Shown: positions 37,201-48,183, counted from the stretch's first letter. The stretch is 64,000 bases of DNA from Porpolomopsis calyptriformis (GCA_951640195.1 OX621170.1:992001-1056000), one strand, 5' to 3'. The notes: generated by a model from the sequence alone, not told the origin. Numbers and translations are program-made.

Positions 37201-38550
37201 CAATTTTGCCCTGTCGTTCAAGAAAATGTGAGAAAGCAAGACAAATAGGGGTCAAGAAATTTGAATTGTACTTTCGAGTCGACATCAGTGAAGGATTGAG
37301 GGCTAATGGGAGATAAAGCGTTGGCAGACAGCTCATAATTTTTTGGAAAGAACGCACTAGTAAGGATTTGAGAAGTCGACAAGCTCGGTCCACTTGGCTT
37401 TCACCTGGATCGTGGAGAGTCAGTTTCTCCTTTCGTTAACTGAACAAAGATGCAACATACAGCAGAAGGCGTGAAACTAGGATCAGTTTTGAAGATTGTG
37501 CCGTTACTACGTTCCCATCGGATTTCAGCCACAAACCCGGCCCCCACTTCGAAAACTTTCCCTGATGCGTCAGGACCGTCAGGATGACAAACTGCACAAA
37601 CAAATGGAGCCACAAATTCGGGCTGAGATATCGAGAATATAAGAACGGCATGGCATGGATGAAATGCAGCGGACCTTGAGGTTGGCCAGCATATCCGGAG
37701 GCATGATGGTTTCAGTCATTGCCGACGCCGCCATCTGTACCAAAGTCAGGTTGCGATTCTCTTCAGATCAAGTCGTAAAATCATTACCGGTGCAATTGCT
37801 GTGGACTTGATTCCGTATTTGACGCCTTCTCGCGCGATGGTCTTGGTGAATGCGATGAGACCCATTTTCGCAGCGCTGTAATTTGCTTGCCCAAAGTTGC
37901 CTGTCATAAATGTTTGCGACTGAGTCCGTCATGACTAGGATGTCCGCACTGACCATACAATCCTGCAGCACTGGCAGTATTAATGACGCGACCGAACTTT
38001 TGTTTGCGGAAGTGAGGCCAAACGGCTTTAGTGCACGAAAAGGCACCCTTGAGGTGAACTGCCATTACTTGGTCCCATTCATTGTCCGACATGTTCTTGA
38101 AGCTGATGACACCCGGGTTAAATCAGGGACGGAGGCGGTCCTTTGAGAAAAACTCACCCTTTATCCCGTAAAATACCGGCATTGTTGATCAAGATGGTCA
38201 CCGCACCAAAGGCATCAAGTGCAGATTGTATAACGGCAGCCCCGTCTGTTACCGAGGATGTGTTTGCGACGGCCTTGCCACCGGCTGTAGAATGGAATTA
38301 ACTTGTCGAATATTGCAGGACATGGATCACCAACAAACCCTTGATGACCTCGTCAACAACTTTCTGGGCAGCGGCAGCACTGACGTCGTTAACGACGACA
38401 TTCGCGCCGCGGGAAGCGAAGAGCTGTGAATAACTGGTCGAAGTGAGTGGTGGTGAGTGCGTGGGCTAAGCAATAGTTTATTTACGCTTTTCCTAAGCCC
38501 CCTCCTGCCCCAGTGACAACTACGGTGTGGCCTTTGAATGACAGAGACAT
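34243..38550 (-). CDS. FOX2: Peroxisomal multifunctional beta-oxidation enzyme type 2 (Fox2/MFE-2)
   Basis: Carries two 3-hydroxyacyl-CoA dehydrogenase (SDR) units and a C-terminal enoyl-CoA hydratase 2. The ATG at 38550 opens [20 protein letters not shown]. The first SDR has [15 protein letters not shown]. The second begins [20 protein letters not shown] and has [14 protein letters not shown]. Linker [15 protein letters not shown] is visible. The hydratase part has [20 protein letters not shown] and [10 protein letters not shown]. It also has the hydratase-2 motif SGDRNPLH, then [20 protein letters not shown]. The last residues are ELGKARL, and ARL is a canonical PTS1. About 18 introns are visible. 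With the neighbouring dehydrogenase and racemase it could supply several steps of peroxisomal beta-oxidation. Confidence 0.92.
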
Positions 38551-39020
38551 GGCGGATGTTGGTGGGATTCAAGACGGTTGACGGAGAGATACGATCCTTT
38601 TGACATAAAGACACGTGAATTCCATTAACACGTGATGACAGCCATTCGGAAACAGATCTATAGAATATATAGGCGCAATAAAGGGAAAGTCGGCAAGGGG
38701 AAGCCAGGACAGCCTGAAGGACGGCACAAGAAACCTAAATGGATACGAACAGGACGAATATTTAACAAATGAATACGGGGGGGTAAAGGGCGCAATTGAA
38801 TAAACAGACAAAAAGACCGGTCTTGTGAACGAATCAGGCTGGGGGTGGAAAAGCACAGGAGGTGATAGGAGGTAGAGAGCTGATGCAGTACACGCGATTA
38901 AGCCAGGGGATGTGAAAGATGATCGATATACGATGAGATTGCTGAGTGATCGAAACCAAAAGGAAAGATGAGATGGTTGAGATGGCGGAATGCGGTGAGG
39001 GGAATAGGAAAGTGGCCATC
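38551..39020. other. Intergenic: Fox2 promoter and cyclin B 3' region
   Basis: A 470-bp gap on the 5' side of Fox2 and the 3' side of cyclin B. Both genes are on the minus strand. No coding exon supported. An oleate-type CGG...CCG palindrome was looked for by eye and not found. Confidence 0.4.
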
Positions 39021-40762
39021 TTACTCCGACATGGCCACCGATCCCTTCTTCAATTGCAGTCGCGCCCACTGGACTGCAAAGATCGAAGCCTTTAGAAACT
39101 TCTTATGCGAATACTTTTCGCAGATATGCTGCGACAGAAAATCGTCTTCTGTCAGCTTCTCCACCAAAAAATTATAGCCAGGAATCAACTGGTCTTCCGT
39201 GTACTCGGAGTAGTACACGAAGGATCGATTCTGGATATTGAATGTTTTGATCACGTGATTATCTCTTTTGTTCAGAACAGACAAACTTACCCAATCTCCC
39301 CCTAACATTTTTCTTGCGCAGTACATTCCAACTGCCGCAATCAAACTAGGTTTCACCCTCAGAAACCGGTAGTCTAACAATGTGACCTCGGCCAGGAACT
39401 TGCCCAGCGTCCTGGTCTGAATATCGTAGTCGTCGGCTCGGCTAATCTTACGCATCCAGCTATATGGCGAACAGTAATGCGATATCCTGAAGTCGAGGGT
39501 CTGAAGCACGATCCGCTCGCCTTTCAAGATCTCTTCTCTTGAGTATCCATTCTCTGTCATAACGACAAACTCGTCTACGGCAGGTGCCAGGATTTCCTCG
39601 TACTTTGCGGCGATAAACATGGCCGTGACTCCGACTAGCTGGAGTTTTACGAGCGAGACGACACGCTTTGTGAGAAAGCGGTCCACGATGTTGACGGCTA
39701 TCCAGAGGGTCTCAGGAAGCATGTGGTACCGCAAATGAACCTGGAGCAACCAGTCAACCAGCGTTTGGCGCATGTCCCACGTAATCTCATGCTGTCTGGA
39801 CATGTAGTCCGGGCTTGGCATTACTTCTTCCTGCACGAGGGGTCAACTTTACGGAGAAAGTGAAATGATGTGACCTACTTCGAGCTCATTCATGTATTGG
39901 AAAATCTCTTCCGCATACTCGGACACCATCGTGGTATCGAGCATATCAACCTCATCCTCAAATGTTTCGCGGATCTCCTGGATCTCACGCCGGTATCTTT
40001 CGGCACGTTCGGGAGACACTTCAGGCCACAGATATGATGGCTCGGATGCCACCGGATCGACGGCATCCGCCTCCTCGTTTTCGTCGTCCCTCGCGAAGAC
40101 CATGGCCTCGACTTCTTTTTCGCCGACAATGAGGCTGTTTGCTTCAGCTTCACGGTGGCCGTCGCCATGGTCCTCGACGTCCATGTCATCTTCTTCCTCT
40201 TTTGTCGGGCTAGGAATGGAAACCTCCGCGACGGGGCGCGAAACCTGACTGCTCTGGACAGGGTTCTGTGCCCTCACAGCCCGCACAGGGAGCACACGGG
40301 CATTAACCTTGTTCGCCAACGGTGGGGCAAGCTGGACTCTGCCGGGGCCAAGGGGAACCCGTTGTGGACCGGTTGCCAACGCAAGTGATTGGGATCGATT
40401 TCTCTTCAAACTTGCGTCTGAAACGCCCTTTGGCTTTATTGTGACCGCGTTATCGTTTTCCTAGTTGGTATCATATTAGGGTGAGCTCCAACTTGTGCAG
40501 GTATGACAGACCTTTCGGTTTAGGGTTGTGGCGGTAACTTCCGACAGGGCGGGACGTGGATTGACTGACTTCAACCCATTGAGTGTACTGTGGGCGAGGC
40601 GGGCAGCAGAAGGCTGACGGCGGTGTCTGCTGCTGATAGCGTTCTCGTCTGCCTTGGTTCGCAGTCCGGCGAAACGGTGGCGAAGAGGAAGCTACGCGAA
40701 GGAATTAGGGTTGACGCGATATGAGAGCATCGAGAGCTTACGCGGGAGTTGTTGTTTGCCAT
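39021..40762 (-). CDS. G2/mitotic B-type cyclin
   Basis: Regulatory partner of Cdc2/Cdk1. Exon 1 is only MANNNSR. The N-terminal part includes RPALSEVTATTLN, a plausible destruction box (RxxL), and acidic stretches (KEEEDDMDVEDHGDGH). The cyclin core starts PDYMSRQHEITWDMRQTLVD and continues WLLQVHLRYHMLPETLWIAV, RFLTKRVVSLVKLQLVGVTA (with the MRAIL-like surface) and FIAAKYEEI. The C-terminal cyclin fold includes TLGKFLAEVTLLDYRFL. The protein ends LKKGSVAMSE. About five introns are visible. The length is about 480 residues, typical of fungal B-type cyclins. Confidence 0.92.
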
Positions 40763-41018
40763 GTTATTGAACTAGGATATTGTGATGACAAAATTTACGG
40801 CGAGAAAGTGAAAAGGAAACAGCTCGGAGACGAATGGAATCGTCGCGGGCAGGGACGGTGAGGTGATGAAAGTAAAGGAAGGCGGCGTCCAGTCACGGTC
40901 AGCCGCAAGTGACAAGACAAGATTTGGTGTGTGGGTTTTTGGACCAACGCGAACGATCACGTGATCAATTACATAAATAAACTACAACAACGCGTTCATC
41001 CCAATATGGTTATAGAGG

Positions 41019-42176
41019 CTATAGCTTTCTTGCATTCGACTGGACAATTTCCCATCGTTTCTGTTTTGCAATTGCCTTCCAATTGACAAGATCAGGCGGA
41101 GACGGGTCTTTTCTGTGTGTGCCAAGCCCTGCTCGGTGTGCCGTCGAACGTAATTCCAAAGGTTCGACAAGTCCGACACGGCCTTCGGAGTCCGAAGGGA
41201 GACCAAGTGATGTCGCAGGTTTCCAGCCTTGTTTTGTGAGCAAACGATGTCCAATGTTCGCCGCGGGTAACGGCGCAAGCGGGTCAGTCGGTGGTGGCCG
41301 GAGAGAGGGCGTAAGCGGTTGTGAAGGTGGGTTGGATCGTGAAGCAAATTTGAAAGTCGCAGAGGGATCAAGGGAATGCGAATAGATGTCTGGACGGAGG
41401 GCACGGCGACGTGCAGAGCGGTCTGCATAATTACTTCTTTCTCCATCAACAGACTGGTCACTATGCCGCGTCAGCAAAGTGCGCTTCAACATGTTCAAAG
41501 CCTTCTTTGGGTCCCTGATTCGCCCTGACTGGATATCCATCTCGGATACCTCTCGTGGGCGTTTCGGCAGTGAGCATCCTCGTTCCGCAGGGAATAAGGG
41601 AATCTCGTCCCCGCCTGTTGGTGAACACCCAATGCATGGTAATTGATCCTCGTGAATGTGAGCCTGAAACGTCGTGCTACCGATAGTCAGGAGATCGAAA
41701 TGTCGCAGTTTCCGCGGAACGCTTGCAACCCTCGGCGGTGATAGTCGCACGCCCTCGCTCGTGGACTCGTCCGACGCAAGCATGGATCCAGCGGATCTGA
41801 GAAACGTTCCATGTTTTGACCCCATGTCCACTACTGCCCACTCGTTCCGCTCCTCGTCCCAATACACCGTTGCGTGTATCTTGGATACCCCCATCTCCTT
41901 GAGGCGAATTCGTGGTGTGTCAGTGCCAGTTGGTGCAACGTCGCGGCCGAATTCAAGCATATGATAGCCATCTAATATCGCCAACTTGAGCTTTCTTGGT
42001 AGCACAGACGTCCGTACCACGAGAAAACGGACGGCAACATCAGGGGCGCATTTTGCAAGTGGAGCCATATCACCATCATGGAGAGCGTCGAGAGTGGGGC
42101 TAGAAGATCTTGAATATTCGCCCGGCCATCCTGGAACTGGAAATTCTTGGTGGGCGGCAGCAACGCCATATTCCAT
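41019..42176 (-). CDS. FHA and G-patch domain protein (AGGF1-like)
   Basis: A 385-residue intronless frame. Residues about 15-25 read HQEFPVPGWPGEY. The FHA domain follows: YHMLEFGRDVAPTGTDTPRI, then EMGVSKIHATVYWDEERNEW and DMGSKHGTFLRSAG. This has the conserved GR, SKxH and N/K-HGT residues of phosphothreonine readers. The G-patch lies near the C-terminus: IGHRLLTKQGWKPATSLGLP and GRVGLVEPLELRSTAHRAGL. This domain order is that of AGGF1, a nucleic-acid-associated protein linked to splicing, but no OCRE domain is visible. Upstream exons on the minus strand could exist, but they would run into the XLF gene, so I take the ATG at 42176. Confidence 0.75.
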   Translation of the reverse strand: MEYGVAAAHQEFPVPGWPGEYSRSSSPTLDALHDGDMAPLAKCAPDVAVRFLVVRTSVLPRKLKLAILDGYHMLEFGRDVAPTGTDTPRIRLKEMGVSKIHATVYWDEERNEWAVVDMGSKHGTFLRSAGSMLASDESTSEGVRLSPPRVASVPRKLRHFDLLTIGSTTFQAHIHEDQLPCIGCSPTGGDEIPLFPAERGCSLPKRPREVSEMDIQSGRIRDPKKALNMLKRTLLTRHSDQSVDGERSNYADRSARRRALRPDIYSHSLDPSATFKFASRSNPPSQPLTPSLRPPPTDPLAPLPAANIGHRLLTKQGWKPATSLGLPSDSEGRVGLVEPLELRSTAHRAGLGTHRKDPSPPDLVNWKAIAKQKRWEIVQSNARKL

Positions 42177-42402
42177 GTCAACCGTTGGTTTTTGTGGGCC
42201 TTCGAAAGGTAGCCTTTGTCGGCGAAGATATATTCAATGACTAGTGAGGTAGCCAATCGCACCGACACTCACCACTGTTGAAATAAGTGAGGAGATAAGC
42301 ATACAGAAGCGTTGAGTGGCCGGCCGAGTGGCGGCGATTAGTTGCCTGTGTCTGATCACCTTTACGTTCACCCCCTGAATACTTTGCTGCCGTGGCTGCA
42401 AA
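42177..42402. promoter_or_regulatory. Divergent promoter, FHA/G-patch protein and XLF-like gene
   Basis: A 226-bp gap between outward-facing starts. Regulatory role inferred from layout only. Confidence 0.35.
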
Positions 42403-43927
42403 ATGGAACACTTCACTGAGGTGCACATTTCCCAAACCACTCAGCCAGTGCCTTACATTCGTTTCAGGAGCACTCGAAGCTACTTCTCGGCAAAGAATGG
42501 CTTGTCAGGATTGATACACAAAGTTCCACACCATATCTCATCGTTCGTTTTTCATTCAATCCAGAAAGGATTCCGATGGATGATTCCTGGACATCTGGAT
42601 GCGCCAGCAGAAATTCTACTCATCCTTGGTGGACATGTCTTGCTGTGTGATAGCCACAGACACTAAAGACACTTGGGCTGAAGGTATGTATGTACATAAT
42701 CACCAACGGTGATGTCACCCACAGCCCACGCGTGAAAGTGTTAAATAGCAAACAGTTTGCACGCCGATGGCGCGGCTGCAATCGCGTGAATTCTACCTCG
42801 GACATAGAGGATGAGGACTCGTGGAGGAAACGCAACCTCGAGGTATTGTCTAGAGCGCATACTCTCGGCGGAATCAGGGACCTAAACTTTGAGCTTGTAG
42901 AATCACACTATGCCGTAAGTTTTAACAGCCTTTGATGTCGTGTATATTCTCACCTTGTGCAAAGGATGTAGCGTTCGAGTTGGAATGTGAAGCCTTTAAA
43001 TGGCGATGGGAAGTTGTTTTCATCGGACATAAGTTATCCGCTGGGATTCTGTCAAGGCACCTCATCATTCCCCTTCTCAGCGCTAATCATCTTGCTTTCT
43101 CTTCGGCTGAGCCGGTCAGCGAGTTATCCGAAAGTGATCTGGAGAAGGTAGCACACGCAACGCTTTGATGAGTGATGCTCACCCAACCTTTTCTGATCCA
43201 GGCTGTAGACAAGATGGCTCGAACCGCTCGACGAACCGTGGACACGCATGTGAAGCATGCAATATCGAAACCTCGTGTCGCAACCACCATTCAACGAATA
43301 ACAGCTTTATTTAACTTTGCGCCGGATCTTCGTGGGCACTATCCTCTTCTCCACGAGTATACCAATAAATCTTGATATGAAGCGACCATTACCTCAACCT
43401 CCGACATTCCGGAACTACACCAGCCTGTTCTATTACCGGCATCGTTAGAACTACCCTCATCCAGCCCACGATCAAGTCCACCGCCCCCAAAGGGAATCGT
43501 CCCACGGCTACCGCATAGCATAATCATGACAAAGGCAAACCAATTGCCTGCTTCGTCAACGGATGCTGCTGGACGTGGAAATTTGAAGGAGGAACGAGCA
43601 GACTCAGCCACCGAGTCAGAAAGCGAAAATATCCCTTCCACGCTTGACAATGGTGAAGGGAGAGCGGCCACAAGTCACCCCTCGCTTCCGGATGCTTCCA
43701 CACAGCCTAATAACACCATCCCGGCAGCCTCAAAGAGCCAAAGTCAAAGTAAAACTCTAGAGTCTGACTCCGAGTCATCCCCTGCCCGGCCTGCCAAGAA
43801 AGCCAAGGCTGATAGCTCTAGTGATTACGACAGCGAGGTCGATCGGAAACGACGGGTGGCGATGCTCAAAGGCGGGGCAAAACGAGGCACAAAACAGCCG
43901 ATAAAACGAGGAGGGAAACGGTTCTAG
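42403..43927 (+). CDS. XLF/Cernunnos (Nej1-type) non-homologous end-joining factor
   Basis: Works with XRCC4/Lif1 and ligase IV to bridge DNA ends. Exons read MEHFTE, EHSKLLLGKEWLVRIDTQSS, TPYLI, QKFYSSLVDMSCCVIATDTK, DTWAEVLNSKQFARRWRGCN, HTLGGIRDLNFELVESHYA and DVAFELECEAFKWRWEVVFI. Then comes ILSRHLIIPLLSANHLAFSS, matching the human XLF head end (YWNF...SQHLIRPLM). A helix LEKAVDKMARTARRTVDTHV corresponds to the coiled-coil stalk. The C-terminus is Ser/Glu-rich and ends QPIKRGGKRF. It resembles the basic, Phe-ended Ku-binding motif of XLF. About six introns are visible. Sequence identity to animal XLF is low, as usual in this family, but order and spacing agree. Confidence 0.75.
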
Positions 43928-44613
43928 TTTTCTTTTACCCCACGCGTTTTGAATACATCACTCCCTCCTCCGAAAGTATCTATGCACGCTGTGATCGCGC
44001 CTGCACGTATAATAAATCACCGGTTCTTGATGGCAAATTTGACGAAGACTGCCTCATTTTATTTCCTTATCCACACACGAAAACATTTTATTTTCCCAGA
44101 CCCCGCGCGACTCAAGTCTGACATGAGGATTTTCGGTAAGGAATAGGATCAGTTCTCCCTTCTGTCCGAATTGTCCGTTAATTTGTCCTGAACGTGGGTG
44201 GCCTTCTTGAGCTGAACGGTAGAAAATTTCAACCAAGTTCCGCCACAGGTTCCCTCACGGTACTAGTAGGCGCAACGCGTGGCCAGACCAAAAACGAATA
44301 CATTGGGTAGAAAAACATAAAGCACACAAAGCGGCAACTTGTGGAATTGCCGAGTGCGCCACATATTTCACGGAACAAGCTGGAGTCATATACATATATA
44401 CACAAGGTGAAAAGTAGCGTGGCTGGCCAAGGGGGGACTGGTGTGTTTGGCGTGCGAGATAATATCAGCCCTGGGAGAGGCGAGCAAACTCGGCGTTTTT
44501 GCAATCGTCGCAGGGGGTTTGAAACATATTCACGACTCGTCTATCATCTTTGTGTGCCTAGGAGTACATTTTTATCAGAGAAGAACAGATGAACGAGAGG
44601 GGGGTGGCAAACT
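43928..44613. other. Intergenic between convergent genes, no gene seen
   Basis: About 690 bp between the 3' ends of the XLF-like gene and the small minus-strand gene. AT-rich runs suit polyadenylation. No frame supported. Confidence 0.4.
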
Positions 44614-45220
44614 TTATTGCAGCGACAATTCTTCGCGGTTTTGTGCATGTGGGCTGAGCTGAGGCCGCAGGTGTCCATCAAGCAATCTCTTGTCTCGCCC
44701 GAATAGTACGCCCTCACGTAGTGCTAAAGACACTGGTCAGCCCACGACGGAAAGAGTGAATCCGGGACTGACACCGCATCCTCTGTAGTAGTCTCCGAAG
44801 CTTGTCGAGAGCGTGATTGTGAGCGCTTGGAAACGGGAATTGGGGGGGATAGAAACTGACCATTCATGCCAGCACATGTCTGGTGGAGTAAATGAGCGAC
44901 AGATAGGATAAGGGAATAAAGATACTGACCTGAAAGCGGGGGGTTGGGTTAGGCAAAAAGATATTAGATCAGGTTGGGAAGGGAGCGTATTATATCATTT
45001 CAAGAAAGGTTACTAGTCTTGTCACGAGATCATTCGGGAACTCCACCACTGAACGAATAAAGTTACTTCGTGAGTCTCGAGGAGATCTGACAAAGGGCGA
45101 GTCGGAGGGAATCGAAAGAAGCTGTCCTTGCCATAAAGACCTCTGGATACCCTTCCGAGAGGAACCACACGAATAAACCGCATTGGCGGTCGTCTCGCAA
45201 GCGACACAACCGGTGTGCAT
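44614..45220 (-). CDS. Provisional small spliced gene, about 130 residues, unrecognised
   Basis: Found only by joining exons. The last exon (44614-44732) reads VSLALREGVLFGRDKRLLDG then HLRPQLSPHAQNREELSLQ and stops at TAA. Introns 44733-44774 and 44826-44860 have GT...AG ends and pyrimidine tracts, although they are very short. The exons before them read ALTITLSTSFGDYYRGC and QYLYSLILSVAHLLHQTC, all in one frame. A further intron (44930-45066) has a good branch site and CTTTCAG end. It would link to a first exon at 45067-45220 starting MHTGCVACETTANAVYSCGS. The first exon is the least certain. The middle part is hydrophobic enough for one membrane segment. I recognise no family. Confidence 0.4.
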
Positions 45221-46242
45221 GACTGCGGCACCATCAGTATTCTGTCTGGTCGGCTGTCTATCAGAAGCTGGGGTTATGATAACTGGAGAGAAGAAAGTTG
45301 ACGTTCTTGGTGATCATCCAAATCAAACTCTGACGGGGCCTGATGCCTCCTTGATATGGGTCCTAGTTACCTCCTATGGCCGATAATTATGTATAGAGAC
45401 GATCGGAGGAGGATCACGGAGCACTACATAAGAGGCATCTATCTGGGCCGGCAAAACAGATTGTATTGAATGAATGGTGGTGGCGCAAGCCATTCACGCA
45501 GCTTGAACAGCCTCGGTGTAGCCTTGTGACGAGAAAGTGGCCTCACGGATCGCGCACCATTGGCGATCGAGTGGCTGACAATGTCGTCGAAGCCAAGAGA
45601 GGATGATCGTCGCACATGGGGTCCCGCACTTGTTCATCAGTGATTTCCTATGTTCATCAAACACATGGACAATCAGAAAATCTCGCTGTGTTCAAGAACA
45701 TCCAACGAAGGTGTGGGGCCGGCTGTCTGAGGATCGTTGTGAATGGCGATTCGATTGCGGTACACACATACCTTAAATAGCCGCGTTATATTTCGAATGT
45801 GGTCACATTGTATTCACTTCCGAACCCCGGACGCTTCTCCGCTCCGCTCTCTGGTCGGTATACCGGCAAGAAAATAAACAGTCGAATTTATTATTTGCTT
45901 CTTGCATTCATTCTGGCTGTCATACCTGTCGAAAGGGGTTCTTAGCGGCTGCGTGGCCCCGAAGTTCCGGTAACAAGAGACATACCATTTATGGTATGTC
46001 GGCAATGCGTATGTGACGTGATGTGACGAGCGTGATTCACGGCAGTAACTCAACGAATGCAGGATACGCCATTGGAAACAGATGACGTTCACATCCTTCA
46101 GGCATCTTTTTCCCATCCTTGCAGTTCCTCACTCTAACTCGTCCGTAAGGCTGCATTGTCCACCGCTTTCACCCCAGGACATACTCGCCGGGTATCTGCC
46201 TCCTTGGCAAACACCCAGCTCGGTGCTCCCAATGAACCGATC
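45221..46242. other. Intergenic, no supported gene
   Basis: About 1 kb. The only notable frame is a 47-codon open frame on the minus strand at 45494-45637 with no recognisable family. I do not call it a gene. The rest should hold the promoter of the Mim1-like gene at 46243. Confidence 0.4.
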
Positions 46243-47034
46243 ATGAACTCGCAGGATCCTAACCCTGTGCCAACTGCCCAGGACTCTACTTCTGTGCCTT
46301 CTGATGACTCGTGGAAAGTCGAATACGAAGAACAAGTTCAGTCCTGGCGTGCTCAATCAGCGGAAGCCCGAGAAAAGGCCGAGAAGGAACGCGCACGGTG
46401 GGAGGCTATTCGTGCAGAGCAGCATGCAGAACCCCCTCATCAAGCCCCGGCTGGTGTACCGTCCCAGCGACCAGATCTCAACCTCGGACTTACCCCCAAT
46501 GATATCACCCGTGCTTCAAACCTTGAGCACACGAGCGACCCTGCTCAGGTGGGCAATGCCTTTCTGACACGCTCATCCAACTTGATGTTTTGATGATTCA
46601 AGATTCCCGCTATCACGTCGAACTTTTCACCATCAGTTCGCCATCGGAAGGATAATTCCGGTGATTCTAACAAAGTCTATCTATCGCAAAAATGGGAAAA
46701 TGTGGCTGTCTCTCCTGCTTCCTCGTTCCCATCCATCTCCTTCCTTGAAAATTCCAATCTCCCCTCCCCCGATCGTTCTCAGCCTCCCATCCACCCCCCG
46801 CCACCCCTGTCTGCGACCCTCGCCATTTTTGATAAATCACTCCCGACGCGCGCCAGGGTGTCCGCATTTTTCTCATCGCTGGCAATAAACATGCTTCTTC
46901 CGTTTCTTAATGGTGTGATGCTCGGATTCGGAGAGATATTCGCTAGAAATATTATCGTCGGCTGGCTTGGGTGGAATGTGCCTGGCTCGGTAGTTACAAA
47001 CGTAGGTATAGGTAGGTCAAGAACACGTCCGTAA
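46243..47034 (+). CDS. Mim1/TOM13-like mitochondrial outer-membrane import factor
   Basis: Promotes insertion of helical proteins into the mitochondrial outer membrane. Exon 1 from the ATG at 46243 (MNSQDPNPVPTAQDSTSVPS) includes a charged helix EYEEQVQSWRAQSAEAREKA. An intron from about 46549 to about 46600 joins in frame to SNFSPSVRHRKDNSGDSNKV. The C-terminal part holds the Mim1 core: DKSLPTRARVSAFFSSLAIN, MLLPFLNGVMLGFGEIFARN, a single membrane segment with the GFGEIFAR signature, then GWLGWNVPGSVVTNVGIGRS. The family match is confined to the last 70 residues or so. The long N-terminal extension seems normal for basidiomycete members, although I cannot check this. Confidence 0.75.
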
Positions 47035-47354
47035 CATAGAAATTTAATCCTGAACCACACATTGTGCTCTCTCAGTCTCAACCACAGGCTCTGTCCGCCC
47101 CCCAATCGTTACTACGCCAACGGACTATTGAGAGAATACTCCATGCGTCCTAAAATGTTGATCAATGCATGCAGCGTCGACGAAGACGTCTTCATTCAAA
47201 CAGTTTCCCGTGAACCATGCTCATGCCCCATTCATCCACGGCGCACCATGGGTGCACGGGAAGGAATTGGGTGTGGTTGTGAGCCAGGGTAGTCCGTAGT
47301 GTATTCGAGGAGTGGCCTGGGAAAGGAGAACGAAAAGTTCAACATTTTCGGAGA
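47035..47354. promoter_or_regulatory. Intergenic upstream of the LysM gene
   Basis: A 320-bp stretch with no coding support. It should contain the promoter of the LysM-domain gene. A short hairpin GCACCATGGGTGC lies near 47244-47256. Confidence 0.35.
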
Positions 47355-48024
47355 ATGGACCACAGCACCACTCTCTGCCTTGCATGCGCATCTTCGTTGC
47401 CCCCGGTGAGGTCACCAGCATCTCCCTCTTTCTTCACCCCCTTCACGACACGATGCTGCTCTCGGCCAATTTGTCCAACATGTCTTGCCTCAAACCCTCG
47501 ACTGGCCAGATATGACCCATGTCTGCGATGTTTGGGAGGGGTGGCAGCCGTAGCCGGAATGACTGACAAGAATTTACCACCGAGGAATGTGGATGGTGGG
47601 AATAAGGATGAAGACACATTTGTCGTAGGGGATGATGATGAACCTGACGAACCGGACGACGAACTTCCTTCCGAATCATTTGGCTCCTCTGCCCTTGACT
47701 CTAAAGACACATCGACAGAGCCGTACCAGATCCTCAACCCTCTGGAGGATCAGGCCATGAACCCTCTGCAATACCGCATCCAGCCCAGGGATACTCTTCG
47801 GGGTATTGCTCTCCGATTTGGTGTGGATGTAAAACCAGTTCCGTTGCTCTCCTGGATCGCTTTTCTGAGATCTATTCATCCCGAAACAGGGTCGTGAATT
47901 ATGCCATCTCAATAAGTTACCTCCAAGCACGCTGAACACGACCCCTCACATTCTACACACCCGCACAGTTATCAATCTCCCACCCTCCGCTAAAGAAAAG
48001 CTCAGCGGGAGAAGTTACAGATGA
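47355..48024 (+). CDS. Intracellular LysM-domain protein with N-terminal cysteine cluster
   Basis: The N-terminus MDHSTTLCLACASSLPPVRS continues to a cysteine-rich part, RCCSRPICPTCLASNPRLAR then YDPCLRCLGG, with four CxxC or CC pairs that look zinc-binding. An acidic linker follows. The LysM fold is YRIQPRDTLRGIALRFGVD, then, after an intron at 47829-47889, GRELCHLNKLPPSTLNTTPH with TVINLPPSA. No signal peptide is visible, so it is not a secreted chitin-binding effector. Related intracellular LysM proteins are common in fungi, but their role is unknown to me. In this frame the protein stops at 48024, only 50 bp before a retrotransposon. Relatives are probably longer, so the 3' end may have been altered. 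Confidence 0.65.
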
Positions 48025-48074
48025 ATTCAGCCATTATTTTGAGGATAGAGATAGGGAACTTCGTCGAGAGACTG

Positions 48075-48183
48075 TGTCACGAAAATGTCCCTCTTACTTT
48101 TAACCACGTGCCATTGACTATATAATCGTACGATTACATACTGTAGATACTAGTTCTGCAACGACTTGAATAGATTTCTGACA
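48075..48183 (+). repeat. Left LTR, 109 bp
   Basis: Begins TGTCACGAAAATGTCC and ends TTTCTGACA. It holds a TATATAATC stretch that could be the promoter. It is very short for a Ty3-type LTR. Confidence 0.93.

Noticed and set aside
42410..42640. Minus-strand exon-like frame (FHFAATAAKYSGG and INPDKPFFAE) as extra N-terminal exons of the FHA/G-patch gene
   Set aside because: It lies antisense to XLF exons that make a convincing family match (GKEWLVRIDTQSS, DMSCCVIATDTK). Both cannot easily be coding, and the FHA/G-patch frame is complete from 42176.
45494..45637. 47-codon minus-strand open frame with several cysteines
   Set aside because: No family resemblance, no clear splice partner and too short to stand alone.
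46156..46242. N-terminal extension of the Mim1-like protein from a TTG codon
   Set aside because: There is an ordinary ATG at 46243 in the same frame, and no evidence supports a TTG start.
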